Origin: Artocarpus heterophyllus
Taxonomy: Eukaryota; Streptophyta; Magnoliopsida; Rosales; Moraceae
NCBI GenBank assembly: GCA_025403435.1
Contig: CM046354.1
Coordinates: 35,677,533 to 35,741,532, forward strand
Direction: 5' to 3'
Length of the DNA stretch: 64,000 nt
This document shows positions 1-11,621 of the stretch, in pieces; within the stretch, counting starts at the first letter, position 1, and every line of letters begins with the position of its first letter. The notes under the pieces are model-generated. The model ran no database searches and had not been told where the DNA came from. It worked only from the letters and a program-made list of their open reading frames with translations. The position numbers and the translations under genes are program-made.

Positions 1-681
1 AATCTTATTATGAACGAGTTTTCTACTGTTCAAACCTTGAATTATCACTCAGGAGACTATTTTTCTAACTTCCATAGGGAAGGAATGGATTCCATATCTG
101 TATAATATTATTCCCAGCCATTTATTACTTTATGTTTCCAAGATGCTAAGTTATAATCTATGCTTAGACAAATTTTACCATGCAGGTCCAAAAACATAAT
201 GTCATAAACAGGAGTCTAATAAATACTCAGGATTAAGACTGTCAAATACATGATCATCATAGTGATAAATTTGAATACTCTATTTATAACAGATGATTAT
301 TAGAGATGCATAATTTATCTGGTCCAGTCCTATATAATCTCATTATATAAAGTACCTCCAATCCAATGTCTCTACATTAATAGTCCGGATAATGACTATT
401 TCATTTTAGATGAGATTGGACCGTACTTGTAATTTTTAATTAAAGATCCCAAACTTTAATTAATTATTACAGACTATTTAGATTATTATCTATAAATTTA
501 TCCCTAATCAAATAACACTTATAGGCTAAATTTATAGTCACATAAATAATCATGGAATTTTCTTGATGTTTATAAATGCATTCATAATACATATAATCAA
601 CCAAAATAATAATAAATGTCATTTTATTTATTTATTAACAATATGTACAATGTCACAGCTTTTAGGGCACCAAGCCCAACA
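1..681 (-). repeat. 3' LTR of element A1 (partial, cut by window edge)
   Basis: The sequence from position 1 parallels 7516-7967 of the other A1 LTR with scattered substitutions. It ends in CA at 681, next to the polypurine tract, as expected for the inner edge of a TG...CA LTR. About 225 bp next to this edge (roughly 457-681) have no counterpart in the other LTR, which is cut at 7967. The outer part lies outside the window. No gene is seen in it. Confidence 0.9.
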
Positions 682-695
682 ATCTCCCACTTGCC
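682..695 (-). promoter_or_regulatory. Polypurine tract of element A1
   Basis: On the minus strand this reads GGCAAGTGGGAGAT, directly upstream of the TGTTGGGC start of the 3' LTR. Purine-rich tracts in this position prime plus-strand DNA synthesis in LTR retrotransposons. The same GTGGGAGAT core occurs beside the other element ends in this window. Confidence 0.85.
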
Positions 696-1601
696 CTAAA
701 GCAGGTGAGACATGTCTCTAAGACCTAAGCCTTCCAAGTGTCCCTCAAAGCTCTTTACAGGTAACGTCTTGGTAAAAGGGTCGGGATGGTTGTTTTCCAA
801 CGCTATCTTTACAACTTCCACATCGCCTTGATGCACTATCTCTCTAATCAAATGATATTTTCTTTCTATATGCTTTCCTCTTTTGTGGCTTCTAGGTTCT
901 CTTGAATTTGCCACTGCACCACTATTGTCACAATACAGTGTGAGTGGTTTATCCATGCCTGGAACTACTTCCAAATCATTTAAGAACTTACGGAGCCAAA
1001 CAGCTTCTTTAGCTGCTTCACAAGCAGCCACATATTCAGCTTCCATAGTTGAATCAGCAATACAAGATTGTTTGATGCTTCTCCAAACTATGGCTCCACC
1101 ACCAAAAGTAAACGTTGATCTAGACGTAGATTTACGTGTGTCTTTGTCTGATTGAAAATCAGAATCAGTGTATCCAATGGGAATCAAATTCTCACCAGAA
1201 TAAACTAGCACATAGTTTCTCGTTCTCCTAAGATACTTGAGAATATGTTTAACCGCTACCCAATGATCTGATCCTGGGTTGGATTGATACCGACTGACTA
1301 TACCCACCGCATAGCAAATGTCAGGTCTTGTACACAACATAGCATACATTAGACTTCCTACTGCAGATACATAGGGTACCCGTCTCATATTTTCTTCCTC
1401 TTGAGGCGTCTTAGGACACTGCTCTTTTGAAAGATAAACTCTATGACGTGTAGGCAAATTACCTTTCTTGGAGTTTTGCATCAAAAATCTGATAAGCACC
1501 TTATCGATATACAATGCCTGAGACAGCGCCAACAGTTTGTTCTTGCGATCTCTTATGAGTTGGATTCCAAGAACATAACTTGCTTCTCCTAGATCTTTCA
1601 T
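696..1601 (-). pseudogene. Element A1 RNase H domain (301-codon open stretch)
   Basis: The C-terminal part of the A1 pol region is open for 301 codons. It covers the end of the reverse transcriptase (MKDLGEASYVLGIQ, VGSLMYAMLCTRPDI) and the copia RNase H, which degrades RNA in the RNA-DNA hybrid during reverse transcription. Acidic motifs of an active RNase H are present: YTDSDF, EAEY, YCDNSG and DPFTK. It ends just before the polypurine tract. An in-frame stop at 1602-1604 separates it from the upstream reverse transcriptase segment, so the initiating Met at 1601 is not a natural start. I see no envelope-like gene between RNase H and the LTR. Confidence 0.85.
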
Positions 1602-2340
1602 TTAGAAATTGTTGGCGAGCCATTTTTTTACATCAGATAATACGCCTACATCATTCCCAATGAGTAGGATATCATCTACATAAAGAACCAAGAAGACCAC
1701 CTTCTTATCTTTGATGTACTTGTAAACACAAGGTTCATCAATATTTTGATCGAAACCATAAGATTTGATGGCTTCTTCAAGTCTCAAGTTTCAAGATTTT
1801 GAAGCTTGCTTGAGTCCATAGATGGACCTCTACAACTTGCAAACTTTTTGCTCTTAACCTTTGACTACAAACCCTTTTGGTTGCACCATATAGATGCTTT
1901 CCTCAAGATAGCCATTCAAAAAGGCAGTCTTGACATCCATTTGCCATATCTCATAATCAAGACGAGCAGCAATGGATAAAAGAATCCGAATGGATTTAAG
2001 CATAGCTACACGCGAGAAAGTTTCTTCATAGTCGACTCCCTCTTTTTGGGTATAACCCTTTGCCACAAGCCTAGCTTTGAAAGTCTCAACTTTCCCATCC
2101 ACTCATCTTTTCTTCTTGTAAATCCATTTGCACCCTATGGGTTTTATCCCTTCAAGTAGGTCTACAAGATCCTAAACTGAATTGGAGTACATGGACTCCA
2201 TTTCAAGGTTCATAGCCTCCAGCCATTTTTCCTTCTCAGAAACTTCCATTGCATCACGATATGTCAATGGATCATCTTCACCATTATCAAAGATAGCAAC
2301 ATTTGCTTCTCCAAGTTCCTTGTAGCGAGCAGGTGGTCTC
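1602..2340 (-). pseudogene. Element A1 reverse transcriptase (broken)
   Basis: Copia reverse transcriptase, which copies the element RNA into DNA in cytoplasmic particles. Visible motifs in order are the FKARLVAKGYTQ and MDVKTAFLNG region and the catalytic LYVDDILLIGND at about 1665-1700, so the YVDD box is intact. Breaks are a stop just before VDGKV near 2104, a disrupted stretch at 1788-1853 between the palm segments, and an in-frame stop at 1602-1604 ahead of MKDLGEA. Single-base changes would account for most of these, implying modest age. Confidence 0.85.
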
Positions 2341-3566
2341 ACAACCCTCCCACTACGTCGAGGTGGTATGACATTCTGATAGGGAGATGTGGTCTCCTCA
2401 TTTTGTCCTTTGACAACAGTTGTCGGTTGCGGTCTGATCTGATCAGAAAGTAACTCTTCAAGTACAACTTTGCTACGAGATTTATAGTTTGTCATATAAT
2501 CATTCTCAAGAAAAGTGGCATTTGTCGATACAAATACTTTCTTTTCCTGTGAACTATAAAACAAACCTCCCCTCATTCCCCTTGGGTATCCCACAAATAA
2601 CCATACTTCAAAATGTAGTTCCAACTTCCCAATCTTACCTTTCAGCACATGTGCTGGACACCCCTATATACGGATATGTCACATACTAGGTTTGCGACCA
2701 TTCCATAACTCTAAAGGTGTTTTTGAAATAGACTTAGATGGAACTATGTTTAGAAGATATACTGCAGTTTGTAGTGCATATCCCCAAAATGAAGTGGGTA
2801 ATGATGAGTAGCTGAGCATGGATCTCACCATATCAAGCAACGTTTTATTTCTTCTCTCTGCAACACCATTTTTTTGTGGTGTTCCAGGTGCGGTGAGTTG
2901 TGATAGAATACCATGTTCTATCATATAGTCCTTGAATTCAGTATCAAGGTATTCTCCTCCTCAATCAGGTCGAAGACGCTTCACCGTCTTTCCTAATTGC
3001 TTTTCAGCTTCCGCTTGGAATTCTTTGAACTTTCCAAAAGTTTCAGATTTCCTTTGCATTAGGTATATGTAACTATACCTTGAATAATCGTCAATAAATG
3101 TGATGAAATATTTGTAACCACCACGTGCTTGTACATTCATTGGACCACAGACGTCTGAATGTATTAGCTCAAGTGGTTCCTTGGCCCTTTCGCCTTTTGC
3201 AGAGAAGAGCCTCTTAGTCATTTTACCTTCAAGATAAGATTCACAAACTGTTAGAAAACTAACTCTTAGCTCTTTTAAAGGACCTTCCTTTACCAGTCTG
3301 TTAATTCTGTCAAGGTTAACGTGACCTAATCTAAGGTGCCATAGGTATGTTTCATTATTAGAAGAAATCTTTTGCTTCTTGGGTTTAGGTTGTTCAACTT
3401 TGAACATTTTGGTATTGAGCAGTGCTTTTTCGTTGGGCCTTAAGGTGTAAAGCCCATTTTCCAGATGCGCAGAACAAATATCCAAACCATTTCTAGAAAT
3501 ATTAACATAATTATTATTAAAAGAAACATTAAACATTTGTTCAAACAACCTGGAAACAGAAATCAA
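2341..3566 (-). pseudogene. Element A1 integrase (one premature stop in core)
   Basis: GAG-pre-integrase and integrase of element A1. The zinc-binding approach region (YLWHLRLGHVNLDRI) precedes the DDE catalytic core: first Asp in HSDVCGP, second Asp in the LRPD segment, and Glu in the AERRNKT motif, so all three acidic residues remain. A TGA stop at 2961-2963 falls directly after the second catalytic Asp. The C-terminal part (FVGYPRGMRGGLFY at about 2600) follows after another break near 2679. Integrase inserts the cDNA and makes the 5-bp target duplications typical of copia elements. This copy cannot be made as one protein. Confidence 0.85.
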
Positions 3567-3734
3567 ATTTCTACGAAAACAAGGAATGTAATAAATTGTC
3601 TAAAATTAAAAAATTATTTCTAAAATAAAGTTTAACAACTCCCACTGCTCTTGCCGAAACAACCTCTCCCGTTCCCACTCTCATCGTTTGTTCCCCATCG
3701 GCAAGGTCCCTTGAAGCATTAAGCATCTGCAAAG

Positions 3735-4681
3735 AAGAACAAACATGGTTAGTTGCCCCGGAATCAATTATCCAAGGTGAAGTATCATCTTCAACTAAAC
3801 AAGCTTCTAAAACGAGTAAATCTGATTTACCGTTGTTCTTCTTTTCTTTGAGCTCCTGAAGATACTTCTTGCAGTTTCTCTTCTAGTGCCCAACTACGCC
3901 GCAGTGGAAACATTTTCCTTTAGGCTTCTTTTGGTTGGAGCTCTTTTTGTTGTTGTTGCTTATGTTCTTCTTAGGTTGCCCTCCATTCTTAGACTTACCA
4001 CTTCCTTCAGTCCCCTTCCTCTTCTTATTCTTTTGGGCAGAAGAGGAGGGTTGAGCTTCTACAACATTTGCCTCAGCTTCTTTAGTCTTTTCTTTCGAAA
4101 TAGACTCAAAGCTTTGAAGCTCATTAAGCAACTCAGTCACGTTATATTTCAGCTTGTTCATGAAATAGTTGCTTTTGAACTGAAGGAACGTAGGGGAGAG
4201 GGTTTCCAAAATCATCCCCACCTATGTGGCTTCATCTATCCCTGCCCCGTTCACCTCAGCCTCATGGAGATAGTTAACCATGTTGAGAACATGTTCTCTG
4301 ACCGAAACCCCTGCCTTCCTTTTGGCATTCATTACTGCCTTAACGGCTTCGTGGCGTGCCTTTTCAGAAGGTTTACCAAACATGTCTTGCAGAGACTACA
4401 TTATCTCATAAGCGGTCTCCATGCTTTCATGCTTCATCCTAAGCACGTCAGACATCCCAGCCAAAAGAAAATAGTGGGCCTTATTGTTTGCCTCGATCCA
4501 ATGATCGTATGCTTCCCGTACATTACGAGGAGCATTGGTAGCAGGCTCTGGAGGACATTCCTCCGTTAGGACAAACTTGTAACTTTCGTAAATTAGTATA
4601 ATGTTCATGTTACTCTTCCACTTGACAAAATTATCTCCGGTTAATTTTTCATTTGAGAGAATTGCGATGATTGATTAGACA
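3735..4681 (-). pseudogene. Element A1 gag and protease (broken)
   Basis: Copia gag: an N-terminal capsid-like part (KFVLTEECPPEPATNAP, then YDHWIEANNKAHYFLLAGM), a Lys/Ser/Asn-rich basic stretch, and a zinc knuckle CFHCGVVGH...C. Protease follows with the active-site motif WIIDSGATNHV near 3760, which is intact. Breaks: a TAG stop at 3883-3885 inside the knuckle (where copia gag usually has Trp), stops near 4225 and at 4396-4398, and a one-base frame disagreement near the start at about 4680. Gag forms the particle that houses reverse transcription. A 227-codon plus-strand frame over the same DNA is a shadow. Confidence 0.8.
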
Positions 4682-6249
4682 TTGTTGCTGTAATAAATAA
4701 ATAAAATAGCATAAATTAAAATGGTTGCATAAACATCATAAATATATGTTTTGGAATAGTAAACGTGATGCATGATGCATATGAAAAACACAAAAAATAT
4801 TTTACTAATTCCACGATTATTCAATTTTAATAAATAAAGTGCCGTCGTAGGGTAGGTCAAATTATTTATGAATTGAATTGAGACATTCTCAATTAATAAA
4901 TATATTCAAAATACCTCATATTTTCTATATTTATTAATAACCGTTTATTTTGGTCAAGATATAATTAACAATTTAATTATGTCTTTATGAGTGTAACCCA
5001 CTATTTTGGATATTAATAACTTAACTCAAAATTGCCGTCGTAGGGTAGGTTAATTTTGAAATACATTATAAAATCCTATCTCAAGGAAGCCAACCTTGAT
5101 ATTGATTTAAATGGACACTCTCTGTAGGGAGGACGAAATCAAAGCATCGCGAGGTGCCACCTATATCTCACGGTGTTGTACTAATTGTGGAGACCGTAGG
5201 TTATATTGTCATATTACCTTCTCCCACTCATTATTTTAAAAGATGTGTTTTCTCTTATAAAACATCATATGTTTCATAATTCTATTAGATAAAAACAATT
5301 TTTAATTACTAGATTATATTATGTGTTAATAGAATCTCATTCTATTTACACTTAAATAAATTACCAAATTTTCTAAAAATCTAAATTTATTATGAATTGT
5401 CTAAGTTACCGAATTTTAAACAATTTAAAATTAGATAACTTAGAATTAATGTGAATTTTACCAAGTCTTAACTATTAAAACTAAATTCACATTATTTGGT
5501 TGATTAATAAATTAAGATTCTATAAAACCAACCCAATTAATTTAATCTCATTAAATTAATGCTAACACATATTAAATCATTTTATAAACTCCTTTATAAA
5601 AAATAATATGCTAAGTGTATGCATGTCATGTTACAATAACTATAAGTCCGCACTTTCCTAAATGACATGTTATCATGCATGAACATGTTATCACAATCAT
5701 CACATGAAAATAAAAATGAAAATAAACAATGACTTTTTAACCGGGTCCTTTTGGATAATTAAAATTACAACCCAAGAAAAAATAAAAAATAAAATTATAG
5801 GGGTCTTCTTGTAATTTATACATAATTCCCTGCTCCAATTTTGTAGTCTTCATCAGGTGGTTTATTGTGCAACAATTTGCTGGATTACCTTTGAAATTTG
5901 ATAGGCCCAAAGTTCTCAACTGGGCCAAAAAATCCAATGAACATCTTTTTCTTCATCGCTCCACGTGTAGCAAGTGAAAGAAAGGAGAGAAGAGAAAAAA
6001 TAATAATAATAAATTACAAAAATCTTATACCCCTTTATGGGTTTACACAGATTGATCTAATCAAACTGAAAATAAAATTATTAATCCAAAAGGACCATAT
6101 AATTAACGAACAAAAATCCCTTCAACAAACAATCATTCATCTCATGAATAAAAATTAACAAAGATGCAAAGTGCCCACAAACATGCATCAAAAACATGAT
6201 ATTATCAAAATAAAATCATGTTTAATTAAAATTATATATGCTATAACTC
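4682..6249 (-). other. 5' leader of element A1
   Basis: Untranslated leader between the primer-binding site and gag, about 1.6 kb and AT-rich. No credible ORF is seen. It contains an 18-bp direct repeat TGCCGTCGTAGGGTAGGT at 4840-4857 and 5033-5050, with AT-rich DNA between, and a GC-richer block at about 5110-5210. Long structured leaders upstream of gag are usual in plant copia elements and may hold packaging or translation signals. That role is inference here. Confidence 0.6.
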
Positions 6250-6261
6250 ACTCTGATGCCA
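6250..6261 (-). promoter_or_regulatory. Primer-binding site of element A1 (tRNA-iMet type)
   Basis: On the minus strand this reads TGGCATCAGAGT, two bases after the end of the 5' LTR. It differs at two positions from TGGTATCAGAGC, the usual site complementary to plant initiator tRNA-Met that primes minus-strand synthesis. Its place fixes the inner edge of the 5' LTR. Confidence 0.85.
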
Positions 6262-6263
6262 TT

Positions 6264-7967
6264 TGTTGGAATTAAAATATGAAACACAGCGAAAGGAACG
6301 GATCATTGACAAACAAAATTTTTTTGAAAACTTTATTCATCGGGAATAGATATATAATTTCAATTATAGAAAGCTTTAGGAATTTTTACTAACCTTTTAA
6401 AGACTATCAGGGTATCCTAGCTTTCCTCTTTGACACCACGATCTTTCAAACTAGGCCTCCACACCAATGGAAAGACGAGCGGGCGTCAAACTGCAAGAAT
6501 GAATTTTCCTCATACTTTTTTGAATCTGCTATGTACTCAACACATGAGATAGCAGACCTTTTTCTTTAGAGAAGAACTCTCAGTTTTTCTCTCTAAAATT
6601 ACGTGAATAAAAATTGCTGAGATAACTGTTATCTCTTCTTTTTATATCTGAGCCATTAGTAATTTTTTCCCTTTTCTTTTTCTTTTCCTTTTTCTTCTTT
6701 CCCGAATCACACACTGATTCAGTCTCACACACACAAATACATATGTATATAAAAGTTTACCTTTTTTTTTTTTATTTGATGACTGAATCACATGATTGAT
6801 TCGGTTATATATATATATATATATAAAGGAAAGCGTGAAACTGAAGTTTCACGTCTTTCCTCCTTTTTTTTATAATATTAAATTAATATATATATATTAA
6901 TATATTATAAAATCTTATATATATATAAAAAGATTTGGTTCAAAACCATATATATATATATCTAAATCTAAATTCAAAAATAAATCACATTTATTTAAGA
7001 ATAGAATTTAAAATTAACTAATTAATTAATTAACTAATGCTTAGTTAAATGTGACAACATTTATCACATTACATTATATGTCGCAGAGAACATTTTTCTG
7101 TGTTACATTAATAATTCAAGTGTGAAATAATTAATTCAGAATTCAATAATTCCGAATTAAACATGTATAATTCATTCTATGCAAAAATCCAATATAGTGT
7201 TACAAAGGTGGTATTGGGGATCTATGGACCTATAACCCAAGCTCCAATAAATTTGACAATTAATTAAACTCTTTGATTAATGTGCCAAATTTATTAGTTT
7301 CAGTGTTACTCCACTAAAAACCTGAAACTGAACTCTTGAGATTATAGTGAAATTACTCAAAGAAAATTAACGAGTAGTCCATTGATATAATCATTACATA
7401 TAAGTCAGTCCTCTATAAATAGTTCATAATAAGAGCTAGGTTCAATTTCCGTTCACCTCTCTTATTACATCTTTATCCTTGAGTTCCAATAATTCTCTAA
7501 TGAACAATTAATTCATAATCTTATTATGAACAAGCGCTCTACTGTTCAAACCTTGAATTATCACTCAAGAGAACTATTTTTCTAACTTCCATAGGGAAGG
7601 AATGGATTCCATATTTGTATAATATTATTCCCAGCCATTTATCACTTTATGTTTTCAAGATGCTAAGTTATAATCTGTGCTTAGACAAATTTTACCATGC
7701 AAGTCAAAAAATATAATGTCATAAATAGGAGTCTAATAAATACTCAAGATTAAGACTGTCAAATATATGATCATCATAGTGATAAATTTAAATACTCTAT
7801 TTGTAATGGACGATTATTAGAGATTCATAATTTATCTGGTCCAGTCCTATATAATCTCATTATATAAAGTACCTCAAATCCAATGTCTCTACATTAATAG
7901 CCTGGATAATGACTATTTCATTTTAAATGAGATTGGACTGTACTTGTAATATTTAATTAAAGATCCC
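6264..7967 (-). repeat. 5' LTR of element A1 (outer end truncated)
   Basis: Starts TGTTGGAATT at 6264. From about 7516 it matches the left LTR closely. At 7967 the match stops within AAAGATCCCA and the sequence becomes family B LTR in reverse orientation, so about 225 bp of the outer end is missing. Runs of TA dinucleotides lie at about 6803-6830 and 6855-6960. No gene is seen. Confidence 0.85.
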
Positions 7968-9365
7968 AATATTCTATAGGATAAAGTTTTAGTTTTAATT
8001 CAAATAACGCAATAGAGAAGCTATTTGATCAAAACAACTTTATCAAGATAATCTCTAGAAAAATAAATCAATTCCTAATATTTCTACAAGTTTATCTTGA
8101 TCTTATTTATCCAAAATTAAATCAATCGATAAACAGACAAGAATTATCCGATCCCAAGAATTCAACAAGTTTATCTTAAATTAATTTTATTACAAAATTA
8201 ACTCAACCAATAAATAGACATGAATTATTTGATTCTTCCAAATTTCAACCAATCTGATAAATTTAACATGAGTCACCAATTAGTGAAAAAACACACCGTG
8301 TCGTTACAGGATGTTGTGAGCTAGCAAAGGGGACTAAATGGACCTATATAGTTCAAGCTCCTGATAATTACGAAACCCAATATCCCAGATATACATTTCA
8401 TAATTATCAACTCCAACGTTACTTTACTAAAAGCTTGGAGCTACACTCTCAAACTACATAGAATTACGAAGCCTATATAGCTAAGTCTCCATAATATATC
8501 ATAGTGTATCGTATCCCCATATGATAATCCATAATTGGCTTAAGGACAAGTGCTGTCTTACCTTCCCGATTATTTTTATCTTACGTTCCATTATCCCACC
8601 ATCGAAAAACTTACTATCCAAATACAGTATACCATTCGGTTGTTACACCTATGTATCCAAATGGTTGAGCGCTTTAGTTTTTTAATTACAAGATAACGTA
8701 TATAAGAGGATATCATTACTCTTGAAGAGGATTTATGGATTCCATATCTATGAATAACATGTCTACGCTATCAAGAGTCATGCCTCTAATGTACCAGCAT
8801 GCATACCACTATTAAGATGTGGGTGTCACCTTTTGGTATATCAAAAGACACAAGTCAAGACAATAGGCCCACTATTCATCTTTGGATTAAGATACAACAT
8901 AAATGATTGTCTAAAGTGAATCGATTTACCGAGATAGAATTATTAATCCAAATCAATTTACTTTATGTCCCGATCCAACACATCGTCACCTATGACAATG
9001 TGCCACTGTTTCTATTCATGAAGTCCACCTCAGATGGTCAAGACAAACCATCTCCCAAAAGGGATATAGACAACACAACAATCTTTGCATGAATAAAGCG
9101 CCCAACTTTATTACCTCGATTGCGGATCTTATAATTTAGACCATCACCTTAAGAATCATGTCTTCTGCATAATCCATCCATCATATGCCCAATTTTTAAG
9201 GTTTAGACTGATAATCTCACACTATTGTTTGCTTAACATACATTCAACAAATATGAACTTAAAGATGACAAGATTTGGTATATAAATAATGAATAAATTC
9301 TTTACTGATAAAAATGTCTCCAAAAACTTATTACATTTTACTCCTTAGGGCATACATGTCTAACA
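7968..9365 (-). repeat. Truncated family B LTR, minus orientation
   Basis: Reverse complement of the family B LTR. It starts (minus strand) at 9365 with TGTTAGACATG and continues about 1.4 kb to 7968, where it is cut and joined to the A1 LTR, so roughly the last 600 bp of the LTR is missing. The ACTTTATCCTATAGAAT wording at the cut end matches the solo LTR and B3 subgroup, not B1 or B2. At 9366 it abuts integrase sequence of B1 read on the other strand, so it was probably inserted into B1. No gene lies in it. Confidence 0.85.
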
Positions 9366-9960
9366 GTTTTAGGCAAAAGTGGAAAAGCAATTAGGTAACC
9401 CATAAAGGCACTTTGATCTAATCGAGATGGTGAATACCTCTCCAATGAGTTCTTGGAACACTTATTGGAGATTGGGATTTTATCCCATTTGACTACACCA
9501 GGTGCTCCGCAGTAGAATGGCATGGCTAAGAGAAGGAATAGGACTTTATTTGATATAGTTAGGTCCATGATGAGTTATTCGTCATTGCCTTTATCCTTTT
9601 AGGAATATACGCTACAAACCGTATGTTGTCTTTTAAACAATATGCCTTCAAATTTGGTTCCCAAAACTCCTCACGAGTTGTGGATGGGGAAGGAAACATT
9701 CTTAAACCAAATTCGCATATGGTGAAGTCTAACTCATGTCCTGTATAAGGAAGCGAGTAAGTTAGAAAAATAAAGACGTGGTTTTAATAAATGCAACATT
9801 CCTTGAGAAAAGTTCCATGAACGACTTTAAGCCTCAAAGTAAAATAGTATTCAAGGTGTTAGGGAGTGATTCGATCACTCTAGGGTTTTGGTAGAAATAA
9901 ATCTAATCGATGTAGAAAAACCAACTAAACAATAACCTAAGGGCCTTTGACGTAGTGGGA
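9366..9960 (+). pseudogene. Element B1 integrase C-terminal remnant
   Basis: Matches B2 from about 18715 at the nucleotide level (AAGTGGAAAAGCAATT and onward), covering the second half of the catalytic core and the C-terminal region. Frameshifts and stops prevent any long frame. About 75 bp is missing near 9760 relative to B2. The first catalytic Asp region lies upstream of the cut and is absent. Confidence 0.75.
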
Positions 9961-10760
9961 AGATCGGGCGTCAACCCAAGAGGTATTGTTCAATGGTGAG
10001 GCCTTTTTGGTTGAACCAGATGAACATGACAGAGATCCTTACACTTATGAAGAAGCTATAGCGGATGTTGATTCAAAGCTCTAGACAAAAGCCATGAACA
10101 CTAAGATAAAGTCTATGGAGACTAATCAGGTCTGGGAACGTGTAGGTTTTCCTCGAAGGGATAAATCCCATAGGGTGTAAGTGGATCTATAAAAGAAAGA
10201 GAGAGGCAGATGGAAAAGTTGAAAACTATAAGGCTAGATTGGTTGATAAGGGATATACGCAAAAGGAAGGAATCAATTGTGAGGAAACCTTTTCTCCTGT
10301 AGACATGCTTAAGCCCATTCGTATTCTTTTGTCCATAGTTGCTACTCTCGAATACGAGATTTAGCAAATGGATGTCAAGATGGCCTTTTTGAATAGCTGT
10401 CTTGACGAATCCATATATATGGTATGGCCAAATAGGTTCAAGGCTAAAGGTCAAGAGGATAATGTTTGTAAGCTGCTAAAGTCAATTTATATCCTTCAAC
10501 AAGCTTCCTATCTTTGGAACATAAGATTTGATCATGTGATCAAGACTTATGTGTTCGAACAAAATACGGATGAACCATGTGTTTAAAAACACATTAAGGA
10601 TGAAAAGGTGGCTTTTCTACTACACTATATAGATGACATTCTACTAATTGGCAATGACGTTGGGGCGTTGTCATTTGTCAAATTATGGTTGACTAAGCAG
10701 TTTGACATGAAATATTTGGGTGAAGTTAATTATATTTTTGATATCCAAATCTTATAGAAT
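9961..10760 (+). pseudogene. Element B1 reverse transcriptase remnant
   Basis: Copia reverse transcriptase with visible MDVKMAFLNSCLDESIYMV at 10368 onward, then SIYILQQASYLWN, and the catalytic box reading HYIDDILLIGND at about 10620-10660 (YIDD in place of YVDD). An in-frame stop follows DEPCV near 10585, and other stops and frame changes are frequent. It has clear nucleotide homology to B4 on the opposite strand. It is non-functional. Confidence 0.8.
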
Positions 10761-11039
10761 TGGAAGAACAAAATGATAGCTTTGTCTCAAGCAAGCTACA
10801 TAGGTAAAATTCTCAAGGGGTTTGTAATGCAGGATTCGAACAAAGGTGGGCAATTATTTAAGTCTAGACTTACTCTTTCTTAAAAAGACTCACCAAAGTC
10901 TGATGAAGAAAGAGAATGCATGAAGAAGGTGCCTTATTCTTCAACAGTGGATAGTCTCATATATGTCATGCTTTGCATATGACTGGATATTAGTTATGCA
11001 GTTGGGATAGTAATTCAATTTTAGTCAGATCTAGAACCG

Positions 11040-11609
11040 AACCACTAGGTTGCGGTCAAGCATATTTTTAAGTACTTGAGAATGACTCAAGGGTATATGC
11101 TTGTATATTCGAGTGAGGATTTAACACCTCTAGGATATACTAATTCAAATTTTCAATCCTATCCATATTTGTGGAGATCTACTTCTACTTTTGTGTTTAC
11201 TCTAGGTGCCATTGTTTGGAGAAGTGTCAAGCAAGATTACACTTCAGAGTCAACAATGGAAGCCAAGTATGTGGCAGCTAGTGATGCTTTGAAAGAAATA
11301 GTGTGGCTTTGCAAGTTCCTTGGGGATCTTAAGGTACTTCCTGGTATGGATAAGGAGGTATCACTGCATTGTGATAACACTACAATGATAACTAATGCTA
11401 AGGAACCAAGACTTCACAAGAAGAGTAAGCATATTCATCGAAAGTATCATCTGATAAAGGACTTCATTGAGGGCAGGTGTGTTGCTATATGCAAAATCGC
11501 ATCTAAGGATAATTTAGCTAATCCAATCAAAAAGACACTAACTGCAAGAGTTTTCAAGAGGTATGGGAAGCTATTGGGATGCGTGATTTGTCATACTTAC
11601 TCACTTAGT
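11040..11609 (+). pseudogene. Element B1 RNase H, catalytic residues replaced
   Basis: A 183-codon open frame from 11076 covers the copia RNase H. It stays open but is clearly dead: the first acidic motif reads YTNSNF, the Glu motif reads EAKY, and the last motif reads NLANP. Acidic residues are therefore changed at three of the four sites seen in A1. The HCDNTT motif keeps its Asp. The frame reads into the LTR without a natural stop. Confidence 0.8.
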
Positions 11610-11621
11610 GTAGTGGGAGAT
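11610..11621 (+). promoter_or_regulatory. Polypurine tract of element B1
   Basis: GTAGTGGGAGATT directly before the TGTTAGACATG start of the 3' LTR. It has the same core as the A1 tract and marks the 3' LTR boundary. Confidence 0.8.

Larger units (their letters stand above)
1..7967 (-). mobile_element. Ty1/copia retrotransposon A1 (minus strand, both outer ends cut)
   Basis: A copia-type element read on the minus strand. In plus coordinates the order is 3' LTR, polypurine tract, RNase H, reverse transcriptase, integrase, protease and gag, leader, primer-binding site, 5' LTR. Integrase lies before reverse transcriptase in coding order, which defines copia rather than gypsy. The two LTRs match clearly: position 1 onward corresponds to about 7516 onward. 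The left LTR runs off the window and the right LTR loses its outer part at 7967, so no target duplication can be tested. The coding region keeps long open stretches and most catalytic residues, so this is one of the less decayed elements here. Confidence 0.95.

Noticed and set aside
682..695. Envelope-like third ORF between RNase H and 3' LTR
   Set aside because: In A1, B1, B2, B4 and C the RNase H runs directly to the polypurine tract, leaving no room for one.
883..1155. Plus-strand open frame over A1 RNase H
   Set aside because: Shadow of the minus-strand RNase H frame with clear catalytic motifs.
3886..4569. 227-codon plus-strand open frame
   Set aside because: It lies antisense to A1 gag, has no recognisable domain, and arises from gag codon composition.
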